DNA of 64,000 nt. Source: a virus. The DNA lies in IMG/VR virus record IMGVR_UViG_3300035698_035307, positions 23,521 to 87,520 of that record; one strand, written 5' to 3'. Every line of letters starts with the position of its first letter. Position 1 is the stretch's first letter. Both the position numbers and the translations under genes were made by a program. The notes below the pieces were generated by a model. That model worked only from the letters and a program-made list of their open reading frames with translations. It searched no databases and was not told where the DNA came from. Below, piece by piece: positions 51,167-59,491 of this stretch.

Positions 51167-52183
51167 TTAATATTTTGGTGCTAATGATTGTTTATATTCC
51201 TTTGGGTAATCTTCCTTTAAAATATCAGAATACTCTTTTGCTATTAGTTCAATATTAGCTTTCACTTCTTTTGAAACGCTCTTACCGTAAAAATCTTCGT
51301 AGATTGCTTCATATGTTTTAACTAAATTGTTAGCTCCTAAGCCACTTCCAGTATTTATTTCAATTAGAGATAGCTTACCATCTTTCTTTAAAAAGAAGTC
51401 GAATGAATAAAAATCAAATGCATCAGGATTTACTTTCGTAAATAAGTCTGCTCTCATCTTCATTAATTCTTTAGCATAGCTAGATTTATCTACATCTTGT
51501 TCGATGTATGTAAACTTAACCTTCTCATCTGTACCCTTTGTTGAAATAGTTTTGTTCTCTGAAATAATAGGGATTCTCTCGTTTAATGTAACAAGTTTAT
51601 CTTTTAAAAATAATCCTCTGAACTCTCTATCAAAATCTACAAACTCACTAAATAAATCAAACTTATTTTTGCTCTTTTGTAAATCTTCTATAGTTTTAAA
51701 TACTTCTATTCCAACACCACTTTGACCAGCTGAAGGCTTTGCAACAACTGGAAATTCTATGTCTTTTGTATCTTCAATTGAAAATACAGTCTTAGGTACA
51801 TATTCAACGCCATCTAATATCTCATGGAATTTAACCTTCGAAGAAACTTCTTCCATTCTCTTATCTGGAGAATTATAAATCTTCGAATATGATATGCTCT
51901 TATTATGCTTGTTCTTTAATATCTTCATACCGTCTTCACTCATATTTGCATAATACAATACAGGTGATGTTTTATCAAGTTTATAGTTGTCATAATTTTC
52001 AGAACCTAAGATTTCCCTTATTACAGGAATATAATACTCTGATAAGGCATATTGATTTAATCCTATCAACTTAGTATTAGTCACAGTAGTCACAGTGTCC
52101 ATTAACTTTACGAATTGGATTTTATTAAGTTCCTTTTCAGCTTCAGTTAAATATTCGTTAAATGTCTGTAATTTGTAGTTCAT
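51167..52183 (-). CDS. Tagged ATP-grasp enzyme
   Basis: 338 residues. Tag QTFNEYLTEAE, cut predicted after LTE (residue 14). The ATP-grasp part shows VVAKPSAGQSGVGIEVF (phosphate loop), FSEFVDFDREFRGL and the metal-binding FDFFLKKDGKLSLIEINTGSG. The family joins a carboxylate to an amine or thiol with ATP (RimK-like glutamylation, peptide ligation). The substrate cannot be deduced. It lies one base after a 71-aa tagged gene and six bases before the 1122-aa gene. Confidence 0.75.
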   Translation of the reverse strand: MNYKLQTFNEYLTEAEKELNKIQFVKLMDTVTTVTNTKLIGLNQYALSEYYIPVIREILGSENYDNYKLDKTSPVLYYANMSEDGMKILKNKHNKSISYSKIYNSPDKRMEEVSSKVKFHEILDGVEYVPKTVFSIEDTKDIEFPVVAKPSAGQSGVGIEVFKTIEDLQKSKNKFDLFSEFVDFDREFRGLFLKDKLVTLNERIPIISENKTISTKGTDEKVKFTYIEQDVDKSSYAKELMKMRADLFTKVNPDAFDFYSFDFFLKKDGKLSLIEINTGSGLGANNLVKTYEAIYEDFYGKSVSKEVKANIELIAKEYSDILKEDYPKEYKQSLAPKY

Positions 52184-52184
52184 C

Positions 52185-52400
52185 TTATAATTTCTTCTTT
52201 AAATCCTTAAGAGTTTTGATTTGGTCATTGATATATTCTTCAGCTTTGTCTGCATCTCCATCATCAACCCATTGTTGAATTGCATCTAATTCAGATTTGA
52301 TATTTTTAATCTTTATACTGAAATATCTAGAATCCATACCTTCGTTCACAGTATTCTCTTCTACTTTATGAAATTCTTCGAAGCTTTTAATGTTGTCCAT
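52185..52400 (-). CDS. Small tagged helical protein
   Basis: 71 residues. The start MDNIKSFEEFHKVEENTVNEG contains the aromatic tag core but only VEE/VNE as cut candidates. The remaining ~50 residues form two helices (IKNIKSELDAIQQWVDDGD and EYINDQIKTLKDLKKKL). It lies between the ligase-type and ATP-grasp genes with gaps of nine and one bases. It resembles the small T4 internal proteins in size and layout. Confidence 0.6.
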   Translation of the reverse strand: MDNIKSFEEFHKVEENTVNEGMDSRYFSIKIKNIKSELDAIQQWVDDGDADKAEEYINDQIKTLKDLKKKL

Positions 52401-52409
52401 CTTTAATTC

Positions 52410-53723
52410 TTATTTTTGCATTGAGTACTTAAGCGTACCTAATATTTGATTAACACTTGCAAATGCACCTGTTAACTTGTATGTCTTACCATTATATTGA
52501 AATACTATTCCTTCTGTAGGTAAAATTGCATCAAAACCACCAATTGCTTGAAGTCTACTTAATTGATACTTCATCTTGTGCATCAATGTTAAATCACCAG
52601 ACTTCTCAATCTGCTTCTGTAAATCTTCTAATTGCTTCTTAATGTCTTGTACTACCTTATCTGGATTAGCTGCAAGATAACCTGTAGCGTTTTTAAGTAC
52701 TTCCACTCCTAATGATAAGAATAACTCTTCAATTGGTTGAATATAGTCTTTACCGACTTGTTTAAATTCTTTCTTTGCAAATCCTACAACCCACTTTAAG
52801 AATTTAGGTGATTCTTTAAAATCTTTCTTCATGTTACCTACTGAGTAGCCATTGTCATAAAATCCAAATCTCTTAATTAAAAGAGGTATTTTCTCTTCTG
52901 CAACTTCTACTTCTAAATCTAAAGATTGAGCTTTCTTCTCAAGGAATGATTCCCATTCTTTGTAAATGTAATCTCCAATAGTATCAGTAGCACTTAAGCT
53001 CCATTTCTTTTGAATTTTATCTACAATTTTCATGAATCTCGCTTGATTCTTCTCAAAGTCTATAACCTTAGGCATATCTATTACTGCAGGAGGTCTGATA
53101 ACATAATGTTTTTGTATATCACTATTAACTCCTTTAATAAGTTTCTGTAGCGTATTCGCAGCTTCCTTATCGTCTGAAACAGGGTTACCTTCTTCATCGT
53201 AAGTAGTTGCACTGTGGAATATTAAATGTGGAGCGTCATAGTTAATAACGTTTGTTGATGGCGGGTAAATTACCTCGAGATGCATGAACGCATACCCATC
53301 TTTAAAAATTAAATCTCTATCTTTCGCAGAGACTTTTGAAATAGCCGATTCTAAATCTTCTATAGCAAATGTAAAACCATCTGAAAGGTCTCCTCTGCCA
53401 GCAAATTTATCTATTACTTGTTGTACAGTCATTGCAGCTGCACCACCATTTTTACGGTCACCTTTGTTACGTGCTGCAACTAAGTGGCCATCTCTCCAAC
53501 TAATAGCAATTGCTTGCCCATCAAGTTTTTCAGTAGATTCGACTTCTTTGTTTAATTGACCTTGTAAAGCCTGGTCAATAATGTCTTTGATTTGTGTAAA
53601 TGTAAGTGATGTATCATCGTAAGGATGGCTCATGTGTCCAAAAGCCCCACCTTCTAAAATAAAATCAGCTACATCTACATTATAATTCTCATTGACATAC
53701 TCTGTGAATGATAATAGCTTCAT
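52410..53723 (-). CDS. Tagged ligase-type nucleotidyltransferase
   Basis: 437 residues. The tag LSFTEYVNEN is followed by FILEGG, giving two possible cuts (VNE or ILE). Ligase motifs are intact: motif I EKLDGQAIAIS (Lys nucleophile), RNKGDRKNGG, motif III FMHLEVIYP, motif IV EGIVFQYNG and motif V YKLTGAFAS. The middle (about 230-380) is helical. The family seals nicks in DNA or RNA through an enzyme-AMP intermediate. Packed with a CCA-adding-type enzyme and a HAD phosphatase, RNA repair is attractive, but DNA-end sealing after injection is equally possible. Confidence 0.78.
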   Translation of the reverse strand: MKLLSFTEYVNENYNVDVADFILEGGAFGHMSHPYDDTSLTFTQIKDIIDQALQGQLNKEVESTEKLDGQAIAISWRDGHLVAARNKGDRKNGGAAAMTVQQVIDKFAGRGDLSDGFTFAIEDLESAISKVSAKDRDLIFKDGYAFMHLEVIYPPSTNVINYDAPHLIFHSATTYDEEGNPVSDDKEAANTLQKLIKGVNSDIQKHYVIRPPAVIDMPKVIDFEKNQARFMKIVDKIQKKWSLSATDTIGDYIYKEWESFLEKKAQSLDLEVEVAEEKIPLLIKRFGFYDNGYSVGNMKKDFKESPKFLKWVVGFAKKEFKQVGKDYIQPIEELFLSLGVEVLKNATGYLAANPDKVVQDIKKQLEDLQKQIEKSGDLTLMHKMKYQLSRLQAIGGFDAILPTEGIVFQYNGKTYKLTGAFASVNQILGTLKYSMQK

Positions 53724-53728
53724 TTATA

Positions 53729-54340
53729 TTATGCTTTTTTTCCTTTACCTTTTGTCCAACCGTTCTTTACCTTTGTGAAAAATTCTTTCTTCTTTTCTTC
53801 ACTTAATTCTCCTTGACTTTTAACGCCAAATTCAGCAAGTAAAGCTGAGAAATATTCTTTGTATTCTTTCTGTAATGGAGAAAGTTCTACTTCTAAAAGA
53901 GATTCAATATCTTCTGATTCTTCTATAACTGATTCACCTAATGTAGATGATGCAGCTCCAACCATTGCACCCCAATCGTCTTTATGTTTTGAGATAAGAC
54001 CGTTAATTACTTTGTCTGCTTTGCTAGCATCAAATTCATCGCCAAAAGCTTTCTTATAAAGTGCATATACATACTCCTTAAAAGATTCTTTGTCTTTAAC
54101 ATCTGCTTCGTTTAAAGCTTCGCTAACGCCGTCACCTTCCCAAGTGTTAATTTCATTGTAAAATTTAGCTCTTTTTTCTTCGTCTAATTCAGCAGGTGTG
54201 CTTACACCGTATTCTTGTAACTTAGTTTTGAAAAATTCACCATATTGAGCTTGTTTAGCTGCTTTGTCTTCTTCTACTTTCTTCGTCTGTACTTCAGACA
54301 TAAAAGTTGTGAAAGATTGAAAAGATTTAATATGTTCCAT
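53729..54340 (-). CDS. Tagged two-module head protein, first gene of the operon
   Basis: 203 residues. Tag KSFQSFTTFMSE. Two related ~40-residue modules at 33-72 and 160-200 share YxEYF-L-EYGV-ELxEEKKxxF-W. Between them are LNE-A (cut after 78) and LLE-V (after 150), so the protease could release the modules separately. The C-terminus is basic (KGKGKKA). It starts 18 nt after the late box and leads the operon. I recall similar modules in marine T4-like phage proteins but cannot name the family. Confidence 0.65.
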   Translation of the reverse strand: MEHIKSFQSFTTFMSEVQTKKVEEDKAAKQAQYGEFFKTKLQEYGVSTPAELDEEKRAKFYNEINTWEGDGVSEALNEADVKDKESFKEYVYALYKKAFGDEFDASKADKVINGLISKHKDDWGAMVGAASSTLGESVIEESEDIESLLEVELSPLQKEYKEYFSALLAEFGVKSQGELSEEKKKEFFTKVKNGWTKGKGKKA

Positions 54341-54358
54341 ATTTTAAAGTTTATTTTT

Positions 54359-54368
54359 TTTATATATC
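54359..54368 (-). promoter_or_regulatory. Late promoter box GATATATAAA for the tagged operon
   Basis: 18 nt upstream of the first tagged gene. It overlaps the final codons and stop of uvsW. All seven genes down to 46459 have gaps of 15 nt or less. Confidence 0.78.
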
Positions 54369-55866
54369 AAAATCTCACTACTTTAATGTCGTATGGAAAC
54401 TTCTGTTCTTTATAGATTCTTAATCTTTCCTTTGCATGTTTGAACAAATAGTTCTCATAGCCTTCATATCTAAAGTCATCAACGAAGTCAATGATTATAA
54501 GAAGTTCTTTACCTTCAAGCTTTCTTAAGCCTCTTCCAATACTTTGTCTAACAACTACATCAGACTTAAATGATTCAGTAAATAATACGTAGTGGATATT
54601 CTTAACAGATATACCAGTACTGAAAGTTCCAAAAGAAGCTACAAGAACTACATCTTCACCTGCTTCCATTTTAGCTTTGTAAACTTCTCTCATTTGTTTA
54701 TCAGTGTGACCATCTACATAATATACTTGCTTATCTGTATCGTTTCTTAGTTGGTTGTAAATAGCTGTACCATGTTCTCTCCTGTGGAAAAGCACCAGTG
54801 CGTTTTTATTTAACTTACCTATTAATTTGCAAATGAAATTTCTTCTACTTTCACTTTCAATGATATAATTTTGTTCAAGATTAAATACTTTCTTACCGTC
54901 CGTATTTGGGTCTTTCGCTAGACTCTTAAATGCATCTTTAGTTTTTTCATCAATGTAATCCATGTGAATAATCTTAGCTTTACATTTAGCGATGTAATCA
55001 TTCTTCTGTAAGAAGTTGGCTGTAATCTCAGACATTAATGGTCCAGTATGTGACATAAGTGTAAGTCTATCAAGAGTTCCCTTCTTAGGGATAGTTCCAG
55101 ACAGTCCAAAACAGTAATCATTCTTCTTGCAATTATCAAGAATGTCTTTAATTGATTTAGCTTTTACTTTATGAGTCTCATCTACCATTACTACATCAAA
55201 GTCATCGTAATATTCTTCCTTCTTTTTAACAAGTGATTGATATGTACCGATAACAAAGTCGCAGTCGTCTTTGATTTCTTGACCTGCATAAATTTGTTGT
55301 ACTTTATATTTTACTTTACCTCTATAATTGTATTCGGCAAAATCTTCAGTCCCTTGTATTACTAAACTTACGTTAGGTACAATAAGAAGGAATTTATTAG
55401 CCATACCATGTGCTTTAAGGTAAGCGAATATGATAAAAAGTATGAATGTTTTACCAGCTGAAGTAGCTAGTTCTGCCATACATCTTCTATATTTTATAAT
55501 TTTAAAGGCTGTTTCTAATTGATAAGGTCTTGGTTTAAGTGGATTGTCTGCAAAAAATATATCACACCAATTTTTGAACGATTCGTAAGTCAAACCATTA
55601 TTAAATATCGCACTTATATTCTTAAGCTGAATTGGATATTCATGTTCTTTCGCTATGTCATATACTTCGCGCCATAAACCTGACTGAACATATTTGTCAT
55701 GCTTAAAAAAGCTGAAGTAACCATCCCAAATCTTTTTCTTAACAAGTGGGTGAAACTTCCAGTTCTTTATTCTTTTCGTTAATGAAATATTAAGCTGGTC
55801 AATTTCAATTGAAGTTGCCTGCTCAAGAATAAGCCATCTTTTATCTTCTGATAAGTTAAATATCAT
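54367..55866 (-). CDS. uvsW: Helicase UvsW (SF2)
   Basis: 499 residues (T4 UvsW: 503). Motifs: KPRPYQLETAFK, Walker A ELATSAGKT, DExH box VMVDETHKV, LSGTIPKKG, VASFGTFSTGISV and QSIGRGLRK. A small N-terminal domain (1-100) is as in T4. UvsW unwinds R-loops and branched DNA and shifts replication from origin to recombination mode. It follows UvsY by five bases in the 58610-54367 unit. Confidence 0.92.
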   Translation of the reverse strand: MIFNLSEDKRWLILEQATSIEIDQLNISLTKRIKNWKFHPLVKKKIWDGYFSFFKHDKYVQSGLWREVYDIAKEHEYPIQLKNISAIFNNGLTYESFKNWCDIFFADNPLKPRPYQLETAFKIIKYRRCMAELATSAGKTFILFIIFAYLKAHGMANKFLLIVPNVSLVIQGTEDFAEYNYRGKVKYKVQQIYAGQEIKDDCDFVIGTYQSLVKKKEEYYDDFDVVMVDETHKVKAKSIKDILDNCKKNDYCFGLSGTIPKKGTLDRLTLMSHTGPLMSEITANFLQKNDYIAKCKAKIIHMDYIDEKTKDAFKSLAKDPNTDGKKVFNLEQNYIIESESRRNFICKLIGKLNKNALVLFHRREHGTAIYNQLRNDTDKQVYYVDGHTDKQMREVYKAKMEAGEDVVLVASFGTFSTGISVKNIHYVLFTESFKSDVVVRQSIGRGLRKLEGKELLIIIDFVDDFRYEGYENYLFKHAKERLRIYKEQKFPYDIKVVRF

Positions 55867-55871
55867 TGTGT

Positions 55872-56321
55872 CTACATTATTGTTTCCGCTTGGATTCTAT
55901 TTTTAATAGCCCAAGTCATTTGGTCTAAAGTCTTTACTGCCTCTTTATAATACTCTAATTGAACTTCTAAATATCCAATCTCTTCTAACTTATATCGCAA
56001 GTCAGCTAGTATCATTTTTTCAATTACCTTATCTGTTAGTTTTAAGTCATAGTGTTTATAACTATGATACTTAATTTTGAAGTTAGCGTTATAAGCAGAA
56101 TAGCGCTGACGAACTTTAACTGCCATATCGGCAACATTTTCTATTAACATCGCTCTGTAAGAACTAACAAGAACTGATATCTCAGATACGTTTCTGATAT
56201 CCCTTAAGTCTTCGGCTAGAACTTTAATTCTATCCTTCCATTCTACGCGTTTAATATGTAGAAATTTATCTAACTTTACTAATCTCTCTTCTGCTGCTAC
56301 TGCTTTGTCTAAATCTGCCAT
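55872..56321 (-). CDS. uvsY: Recombination mediator (T4 UvsY-like)
   Basis: 149 residues (T4 UvsY: 137), all helical and charged. The order of a basic N-terminal helix with KRVEWKDRIKVL, a central RQRYSAY segment and a C-terminal helix LEEIGYLEVQLEYYKEAVKTLDQMTWAIKNRI resembles UvsY, and it lies directly before uvsW as in T4. UvsY loads UvsX on gp32-coated ssDNA. Confidence 0.65.
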   Translation of the reverse strand: MADLDKAVAAEERLVKLDKFLHIKRVEWKDRIKVLAEDLRDIRNVSEISVLVSSYRAMLIENVADMAVKVRQRYSAYNANFKIKYHSYKHYDLKLTDKVIEKMILADLRYKLEEIGYLEVQLEYYKEAVKTLDQMTWAIKNRIQAETIM

Positions 56322-56322
56322 C

Positions 56323-56550
56323 TTAAAATAATTTACTGCCTTTACGTTTGCGCTTTGTCAAATCGATTTCCTTTCCTCGTACTACCTTCTTCTTTGTTTC
56401 TTTAGGTATCTCAAACAACATTCCCTTATATTCGTACTTAGAACTACTAAATTCTAATAAAAGTTTAAAATTCTTCTCTGATTCTTCTTGGTCAGAATAA
56501 AAATCGTCTAACTCCTCGTCAATCATAATCTCTTTATCTTCTTTTGTCAT
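56323..56550 (-). CDS. Hypothetical 75-aa protein between primase and UvsY
   Basis: 75 residues. Acidic first third (IDEELDDFYSDQEES) and a very basic end (KETKKKVVRGKEIDLTKRKRKGSKLF). The start overlaps the primase stop by four bases (ATGA) and the stop is one base from uvsY. Function unknown. Confidence 0.5.
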   Translation of the reverse strand: MTKEDKEIMIDEELDDFYSDQEESEKNFKLLLEFSSSKYEYKGMLFEIPKETKKKVVRGKEIDLTKRKRKGSKLF

Positions 56551-57647
56551 ATTAAGATAATTGAATAAGGTGAATTTGTGAAATACTCTTCTAAATGTTT
56601 ATGTGCTTCTAAATTGTACTTATAACAAAGTTGAACAATATCATTCAAATCTTTTGACTTATCCTCATCATCTATGAGGTATTTATCGATTTCAAAGTCT
56701 TTGATGAACTTGCGCCATAAGAATACTTCATATCCTTTTCTAAGTAAATCTATAGAAACACGTTTGCCTGCTTTGTCATTATCTAAAAAAAATCTCTTGT
56801 AAGGTAATTCCAGAAAGGCTTGTTTATCTCTACCTACTGAAGCTAATCCCATTGAATTTCTCATGAACTTTGCATCGATTGGTCCTTCAAATAGAGTTAA
56901 CTTTTGCTCAAAATTAACTTTCAAGATATTGAATATCGTTGATAGTTTATTAAGTCTTGATAACTCATCTGGGTCTTCAAACTGTTCAGTTAAATTCTTC
57001 CCCATGTCACGATTAATTCGTTCTATGTTAAATGAAAGATACTTGTCGTTTGCTTTCCCTAAATTCCTAATCTGGAAACCTATTATCTTTTCTCGTTTGA
57101 CATCAGTGTTCAGAACGAATAACTTCTTTCCATATTCGTTATACGCAAAATCCTGAGTTTGTTTATGTAATAATCTACCCTTTAGATAATTATACCCTTC
57201 ACTATCCTTCTCAATTGGTCTGGCATGATATGTAGCGTAAAAATCTTCAAATGAGATTCCTAGCTCCTGTAGTTCTGGGAAAGAACCATAATCAAATTCC
57301 TTTATCTTTGAGTTGGAGTATTCGTGTTCATTGTTATCAATATAATCGATAATGAACTTACTGTCTGGATTCCTAGAAAAGTTAAAACCAAATGTCTTTA
57401 AAAAACCCTTTAAATTAATATGCTTATTACAGCCATCATTATAGCAGTGAAAGAATAAAGAATCCCAAAACAAGTTTCCTCGCTTGTTGTGGGCATTCTT
57501 AGTTGAGTCACCACAAAAGGGACACGCAAAGTTAATTCTACTATGCATATCCCTTATGCGCCTTTTAGATGGGTCTGTGTGTTCTTGATTTAGGACATCT
57601 TGTATATAACTTTTAATTAGTTCACGTTGTGCAACGTCTAAACTCAT
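56547..57647 (-). CDS. 61: DNA primase (T4 gp61-like)
   Basis: 366 residues (T4 gp61: 342). Zinc-binding domain with Cys42, Cys45 (ACPFCGDSTKN), Cys68 and Cys73 (HCYNDGC). The Toprim core has LTLFEGPIDAKFM and FFLDNDKAGK. It makes RNA primers for lagging-strand synthesis with gp41 helicase. It follows the gp32 gene by six bases. Confidence 0.9.
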   Translation of the reverse strand: MSLDVAQRELIKSYIQDVLNQEHTDPSKRRIRDMHSRINFACPFCGDSTKNAHNKRGNLFWDSLFFHCYNDGCNKHINLKGFLKTFGFNFSRNPDSKFIIDYIDNNEHEYSNSKIKEFDYGSFPELQELGISFEDFYATYHARPIEKDSEGYNYLKGRLLHKQTQDFAYNEYGKKLFVLNTDVKREKIIGFQIRNLGKANDKYLSFNIERINRDMGKNLTEQFEDPDELSRLNKLSTIFNILKVNFEQKLTLFEGPIDAKFMRNSMGLASVGRDKQAFLELPYKRFFLDNDKAGKRVSIDLLRKGYEVFLWRKFIKDFEIDKYLIDDEDKSKDLNDIVQLCYKYNLEAHKHLEEYFTNSPYSIILI

Positions 57648-57653
57648 TATCTA

Positions 57654-58610
57654 TTATTTATTATCAAGTTCGTCTTCTAAATTTTCAAGGAAGTCATCTA
57701 AGTCCTCATCTTCTTCACCTGTCTTAGCTGTCTTAGTTTCTGCTTTAGGAGCTGACTTTGGTTTGTCTTCAGTAACATCTACTTCTTCAACAATCTTGTC
57801 AATATTCTCAGATGTGCTTCTCTTTGTAGTTACTTCGTCGAAGCTTCTACCAGGGCTTTTCATACCTCTTAATATTCCCATTACCTCAGCTTCTGTTGAT
57901 TCATCCCAAGGTTTGTACTCAAAGTTACCTAAATCAGGAGCATCACCTAAATATTCTCTGATTGCTCCAAGGTCTTCTTTACCTTTTGTCATCGCAACAT
58001 CATTAAGTTTGAGAGGTTCTGAATCTTTAAGGAAAGTACATTGGTCGTAGTTGTTAAATTCACCTTGTCTGGTTAGACGTAAGTGGAAATTCTTACCTTC
58101 AAATAAGTGAAACATTTGAACTTTGTCACCATAAGTAGGGTTTCTCTGTGCATCAATCTTTTCTTTTAACTTCTTACCGAATTTAAAAACTTTAATCTTA
58201 CCATTAAGATTTGGATTTACCTTATCATCAACGATTTGCACAAGAACATAAAATTGTTCTCTTCTGTTAAGCTTCTTAGCCATTTTCTGCTCTACTGCAG
58301 ATTCTGATTTGTTTAGCTTGTAATAAGTTTGCTGGATTGGACATTTCTGACCTTGGATAGTTGAAGGACTGTCATAGTTCTTTCCATTACCCTCTGCATC
58401 TCTCAAGTAGTAAGTTAATTTTCTTACTAAAGATTTCTTAGGATTAATTGGGTTTGGAAGGAAACGGATGAGTGATTCGTAAATACCATCTGTTGTGTCT
58501 TTTGATTTTGGAGCGTAAAGTACTGATTCCTTTTTCTTGTAATCGTGAAATTCTACTTCGTCTACATCTACATTAAAAATGTCTAATTCTGCTGCCTTTG
58601 TTTTTGCCAT
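57654..58610 (-). CDS. 32: Single-stranded DNA-binding protein (T4 gp32-like)
   Basis: 318 residues (T4 gp32: 301). The OB core shows LIRFLPNPINPKKSLVRKL and NRREQFYVLVQIVDD, as in gp32. The KCPIQQTYY stretch keeps only one of the T4 zinc cysteines, so zinc binding is probably lost. The last ~60 residues are acidic (EEDEDLDDFLENLEDELDNK), the usual interaction tail. It heads the primase-UvsY-UvsW unit after a 218-nt non-coding leader. Confidence 0.85.
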   Translation of the reverse strand: MAKTKAAELDIFNVDVDEVEFHDYKKKESVLYAPKSKDTTDGIYESLIRFLPNPINPKKSLVRKLTYYLRDAEGNGKNYDSPSTIQGQKCPIQQTYYKLNKSESAVEQKMAKKLNRREQFYVLVQIVDDKVNPNLNGKIKVFKFGKKLKEKIDAQRNPTYGDKVQMFHLFEGKNFHLRLTRQGEFNNYDQCTFLKDSEPLKLNDVAMTKGKEDLGAIREYLGDAPDLGNFEYKPWDESTEAEVMGILRGMKSPGRSFDEVTTKRSTSENIDKIVEEVDVTEDKPKSAPKAETKTAKTGEEDEDLDDFLENLEDELDNK

Positions 58611-58828
58611 AATACTTGTTCTTTTTTTATTAATTTGCCTGTGTTAAATGCCTTATTGCACCATTTGTTGGTACAAGATATATATCGGCATTTGTTAAGT
58701 CTAATCACCTATTTCAGAAAGGTTTCAGAAATTTAGCAGATTTATTTTGAACAAAGTTTTTATTGGATTTTTTGAAACATAGGCGTAGAAACCTGATACA
58801 ATATTCACAGGGTTCCCAACCGTTAAGC
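58611..58828 (-). promoter_or_regulatory. Leader/intergenic region upstream of gp32
   Basis: 218 nt without a gene. It contains a palindromic GATATATATC at 58677-58686, 66 nt from the ATG. No terminator is clear. T4 gp32 regulates its own translation through its 5' leader; a comparable structure here is possible but not demonstrated. Confidence 0.35.
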
Positions 58829-59488
58829 TTAGGTCTTTACCTTCAGGGCCTGAACCACGAAATAGGCATCTATCATGTCATCTACTGGAGTTGGCACCTT
58901 TTTACCAACTGTTAAGCCAGTACAATATTCCCAGAAAAAGCTTTTTTCCAGGTCAGGGTCTTTAAGTTGGTTCTCTACGAATACATCAAAAAGTTCTCGC
59001 TTCTTCATATTACCATTTCCGGCTTGCATCTTAATCGTCTTTGGAGAATATACCTTAAAGATATCTTCTGGCCCAACGATATTATTCATGACCAGCTTTT
59101 TAAATAAAGTAGTAGCGGTTGCAAGTTCTATGATGTTATTTGTTTTAGTGAATCGAGACCCATAAGAATAACCTTCAAATGCTAACTTAATTAAGAAGTC
59201 ATCACTTGGCGGAATAACGAATTTTAGTAACTGGAGTAATTTCCCGGCCTGTATATCGTACTTCTGCATCTTGAAAATATCTTTATCTTCATATGCAACA
59301 TCAGGAACAACATATTCCTGTAACTCATATTGAACATCTGATAGCTCCCCGATTTCCTTTTGAAGATTCTTGTCTTTCTTGGTTTTGTTTAAAGTGGGAT
59401 GGCTGACCCATGTATAATTACCATTCTTATATACACATACAGCTGGACTATTTATAGAGTAGTCAACTCCGATAAGTATTTCTTTCAT
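58829..59488 (-). CDS. RuvC-like Holliday junction resolvase
   Basis: 219 residues. RNase H-like fold with LIGVDYSINSPA (first Asp), KLAFEGYSYGSR (Glu) and PVDDMIDAYFVV (final Asp pair). T4 uses the unrelated endonuclease VII (gp49), so this is probably the functional replacement that cuts branched DNA before packaging. It starts three bases after the tagged glycine-zipper gene and precedes gp32. Confidence 0.72.
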   Translation of the reverse strand: MKEILIGVDYSINSPAVCVYKNGNYTWVSHPTLNKTKKDKNLQKEIGELSDVQYELQEYVVPDVAYEDKDIFKMQKYDIQAGKLLQLLKFVIPPSDDFLIKLAFEGYSYGSRFTKTNNIIELATATTLFKKLVMNNIVGPEDIFKVYSPKTIKMQAGNGNMKKRELFDVFVENQLKDPDLEKSFFWEYCTGLTVGKKVPTPVDDMIDAYFVVQALKVKT

Positions 59489-59491
59489 TTA

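Noticed and set aside
58677-58686. GATATATATC before gp32 as a late box
   Set aside because: It is 66 nt from the start, differs at the key last positions, and gp32 is expected early. Kept only as a leader note.
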